Positions 5,598 through 6,896 of a stretch of DNA of 6,896 bases are shown piece after piece (the first letter of the stretch is position 1; the number at the start of each line of letters is the position of its first letter). Position numbers and translations under genes: made by a program. Source of the stretch: SHLQ01 sp964196045 (lineage in GTDB: Bacteria > Actinomycetota > Acidimicrobiia > Acidimicrobiales > SHLQ01); assembly GCA_964196045.1 (NCBI GenBank), contig CAXMRH010000302.1, forward strand, positions 1 through 6,896. The letters run 5' to 3'. Under the pieces are notes generated by a model. That model was not told where the DNA came from and made no database searches. It saw nothing but the letters and a program-made list of their open reading frames with translations.

Positions 5598-6272
5598 ATG
5601 GAAACGTCCGATCTCACCCCACGCCAGTACTACGAACAGATCAAGGCCAACCCGAACCGAGCCCGGTTTGGGTTTGGTCGAAAGGCGGCGATCGTCAACA
5701 TCGACATCCAGAACGCGTACACAAAGGTCGGTGAGTTCGCCACGGCCTACGAGACGGATCCGAACCAGCTCGGTTTCGTGAATGACCTCGTTGGTGCTGC
5801 GCGCGCTCGAAGCTGGCCGGTGGTTTGGACGTACGTGGCCTACATGGAATCGGGCGAGGACTGCGGGATCTGGGGCACTCGAACCGACACCGAGAACTCG
5901 CTGCAGAACATCAAACGAGGGTCGCGACGATCTGAACTCGACAACCGGCTTGACGTCGACCGTGTCACCGACGTGATCTACGAAAAGAAGATGCCCTCGC
6001 CGTTCTTCGAGACGCAACTACAGAGCCTGCTTGTTTGGCACCAGGTCGACACAGTGATCCTTACGGGCGGGTCGACGTCTGGATGTATCCGAGCGGCTGC
6101 GGTTGACAGCCTCTCCCGCGGCTACCGGACGATCGTTCCCGAGGAGTGCGTGGCCGACAAGCACGAGATACCCCACTTTTCAAACCTGGCCGACCTGTCG
6201 CTCAAATACGCTGACGTCCTGCCGGTGGCCGAGGTGCTCGACTATGTACAGAACGGGGGCGGAGATGTCTGA
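5598..6272 (+). CDS. Isochorismatase-fold cysteine amidohydrolase (maleamate/N-carbamoylsarcosine amidase-like)
   Basis: This is a cytoplasmic cysteine hydrolase (224 aa) that releases ammonia from a primary amide or N-carbamoyl group. The catalytic triad is visible: Asp in NIDIQNAY (D36), Lys in YEKKMPSPFF (K130 by alignment with K-x3-S-A-F in relatives) and the nucleophile in GGSTSGCIRAAAVDS (C163). GSTSGC and the later VPEECVADKH (180-189) are typical of the N-carbamoylsarcosine amidase, maleamate amidohydrolase (NicF) and related amidase group, and not of isochorismatases that lack the cysteine. GGAG at 5589-5592 precedes the ATG by five bases. The position next to a cyclic-amide hydrolase relative and an aconitase-type hydratase suggests that its product is a dicarboxylate, which would favour a maleamate-like half-amide as substrate. 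That is inference; a carbamoyl amino acid is the main alternative. Confidence 0.9.
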   Translation: METSDLTPRQYYEQIKANPNRARFGFGRKAAIVNIDIQNAYTKVGEFATAYETDPNQLGFVNDLVGAARARSWPVVWTYVAYMESGEDCGIWGTRTDTENSLQNIKRGSRRSELDNRLDVDRVTDVIYEKKMPSPFFETQLQSLLVWHQVDTVILTGGSTSGCIRAAAVDSLSRGYRTIVPEECVADKHEIPHFSNLADLSLKYADVLPVAEVLDYVQNGGGDV

Positions 6273-6896
6273 CGTGGCCGCAACTTCGGAGCCCTTCTCC
6301 GATCCATCGGACCCGGGACTCTACGACTACTGGCCATGGGAGGGTCGCCCGAAGCTCACCTGGCCGAACGGCGCCAAGGTCGCTTTCTGGGTAGCTCCTA
6401 ACATCGAGTTCTACGAGCTCCAGCCCGAACCGAATCCAACGCGAAAAGCCTGGCCACGAACCGAACCCGATGTCTTGAACTATTCGCTCCGCGACTACGG
6501 GAACCGAGTCGGGACGAAGCGGATGATGGACGTGATGGATCGCTACAACGTCCGCGGCAGCGTGTCGCTGAACGTTGCGGTCTGTGACCACCATCCCGAA
6601 TTGATCGAGGCATGTGTCGAACGCGACTGGGAGATCTTCTCGCACGGCATCTACAACACGCACTACTCCTACGGCATGGATGAAGCTCAAGAGCGTGCGA
6701 TCATCGAAGACTCGCTCGAAGCCGTCGAACGCCACACCGGGCAACGAATTGCGGGCTGGCTCGCACCTGCCCTCACCCACACCGAGCGGACAATGGACCT
6801 GCTCGCCGAGTATGGGATTCTCTACACCTGCGACCTGTTCTGCGACGATCAACCCCAACCCGTGAACGTGCGGAAGGGGCGCCTGATCTCGGTGCC
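6265..6896 (+). CDS. Polysaccharide deacetylase family protein, PuuE-like cyclic amide/imide hydrolase relative (3' truncated by window edge)
   Basis: The first 210 codons of this gene are present and the right edge cuts it. The protein resembles the PuuE (allantoinase) branch of the NodB/polysaccharide deacetylase superfamily: WPNGAKVAFWVAPNIEFYEL (33-52), RDYGNRVGTKRMMDVMDRY (76-94), then HGIYNTHY (127-134), which aligns with HGYRWIHY of PuuE, and GWLAPALTHTERTMDLL (164-180). The H127/H133 pair is kept, while the T(F/Y)DD metal motif of sugar deacetylases is absent, so a cyclic amide or imide substrate fits better than a polysaccharide. There is no signal peptide, which also fits a cytoplasmic role. 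ATG 6265 overlaps the amidohydrolase stop by eight bases with GGGGG five bases upstream. A GTG at 6274, nine bases after GGAG, is a possible alternative start. The C-terminal part is not seen. Confidence 0.85.
   Translation, partial: MSDVAATSEPFSDPSDPGLYDYWPWEGRPKLTWPNGAKVAFWVAPNIEFYELQPEPNPTRKAWPRTEPDVLNYSLRDYGNRVGTKRMMDVMDRYNVRGSVSLNVAVCDHHPELIEACVERDWEIFSHGIYNTHYSYGMDEAQERAIIEDSLEAVERHTGQRIAGWLAPALTHTERTMDLLAEYGILYTCDLFCDDQPQPVNVRKGRLISV

Noticed and set aside
6202..6858. Minus-strand open frame of 218 codons near the right edge
   Set aside because: It lies opposite the PuuE-like gene, whose frame shows clear family motifs; the minus-strand translation shows none.
5598..6896. Creatinine/hydantoin pathway (N-methylhydantoin to N-carbamoylsarcosine to sarcosine)
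   Set aside because: The amidase family fits, but this route leaves the hydratase and the lyase unexplained; kept only as an alternative for the amidase.

Overview
The window is one tightly packed, all-plus-strand gene cluster, open at both ends. It starts in the last 52 codons of a solute-binding protein gene and ends 210 codons into a polysaccharide-deacetylase-family gene. GC content is high by eye, start codons include TTG and GTG, and no gene faces the other way. The protein style and codon use fit a high-GC actinobacterium, perhaps Acidimicrobiia-like. That placement is a weak inference, because no rRNA or other marker gene is present.

Layout. Positions 1-2516 encode an ABC importer of the polar amino acid uptake type: solute-binding protein tail (1-159), a 91-base gap with a strong hairpin (174-217), two paralogous 218-residue permeases (251-907 and 917-1573), and an ATPase (1575-2516) with an unusual C-terminal coiled-coil tail. 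Positions 2518-6896 encode enzymes: an aconitase/isopropylmalate-dehydratase-type large subunit (2518-3786) and small subunit (3783-4307), an isocitrate lyase/PEP mutase superfamily C-C lyase (4304-5200), a small EthD-like/dimeric alpha-beta-barrel protein (5197-5586), an isochorismatase-fold cysteine amidohydrolase (5598-6272), and a PuuE-like cyclic-amide hydrolase relative (6265 to the edge). After the hairpin, every junction is a short gap of at most 11 bases or a 4-8 base overlap, so the genes are very probably cotranscribed and translationally coupled.

How they could work together (inference). Read in the order of the chemistry, the enzymes make a coherent catabolic route: a cyclic imide or amide is opened (PuuE-like), the half-amide is hydrolysed to an unsaturated dicarboxylate and ammonia (cysteine hydrolase, compare maleamate amidohydrolase), water is added to give a malate-type 2-hydroxy diacid (aconitase-family pair, compare dimethylmaleate hydratase DmdAB or maleate hydratase), and the acid is cleaved to pyruvate or an oxoacid plus a short acid (compare 2,3-dimethylmalate lyase). 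The ABC system would import the substrate. An alkylated maleimide is one candidate substrate. The combination is the most interesting feature of the window, but the substrate is not proven by the sequence.
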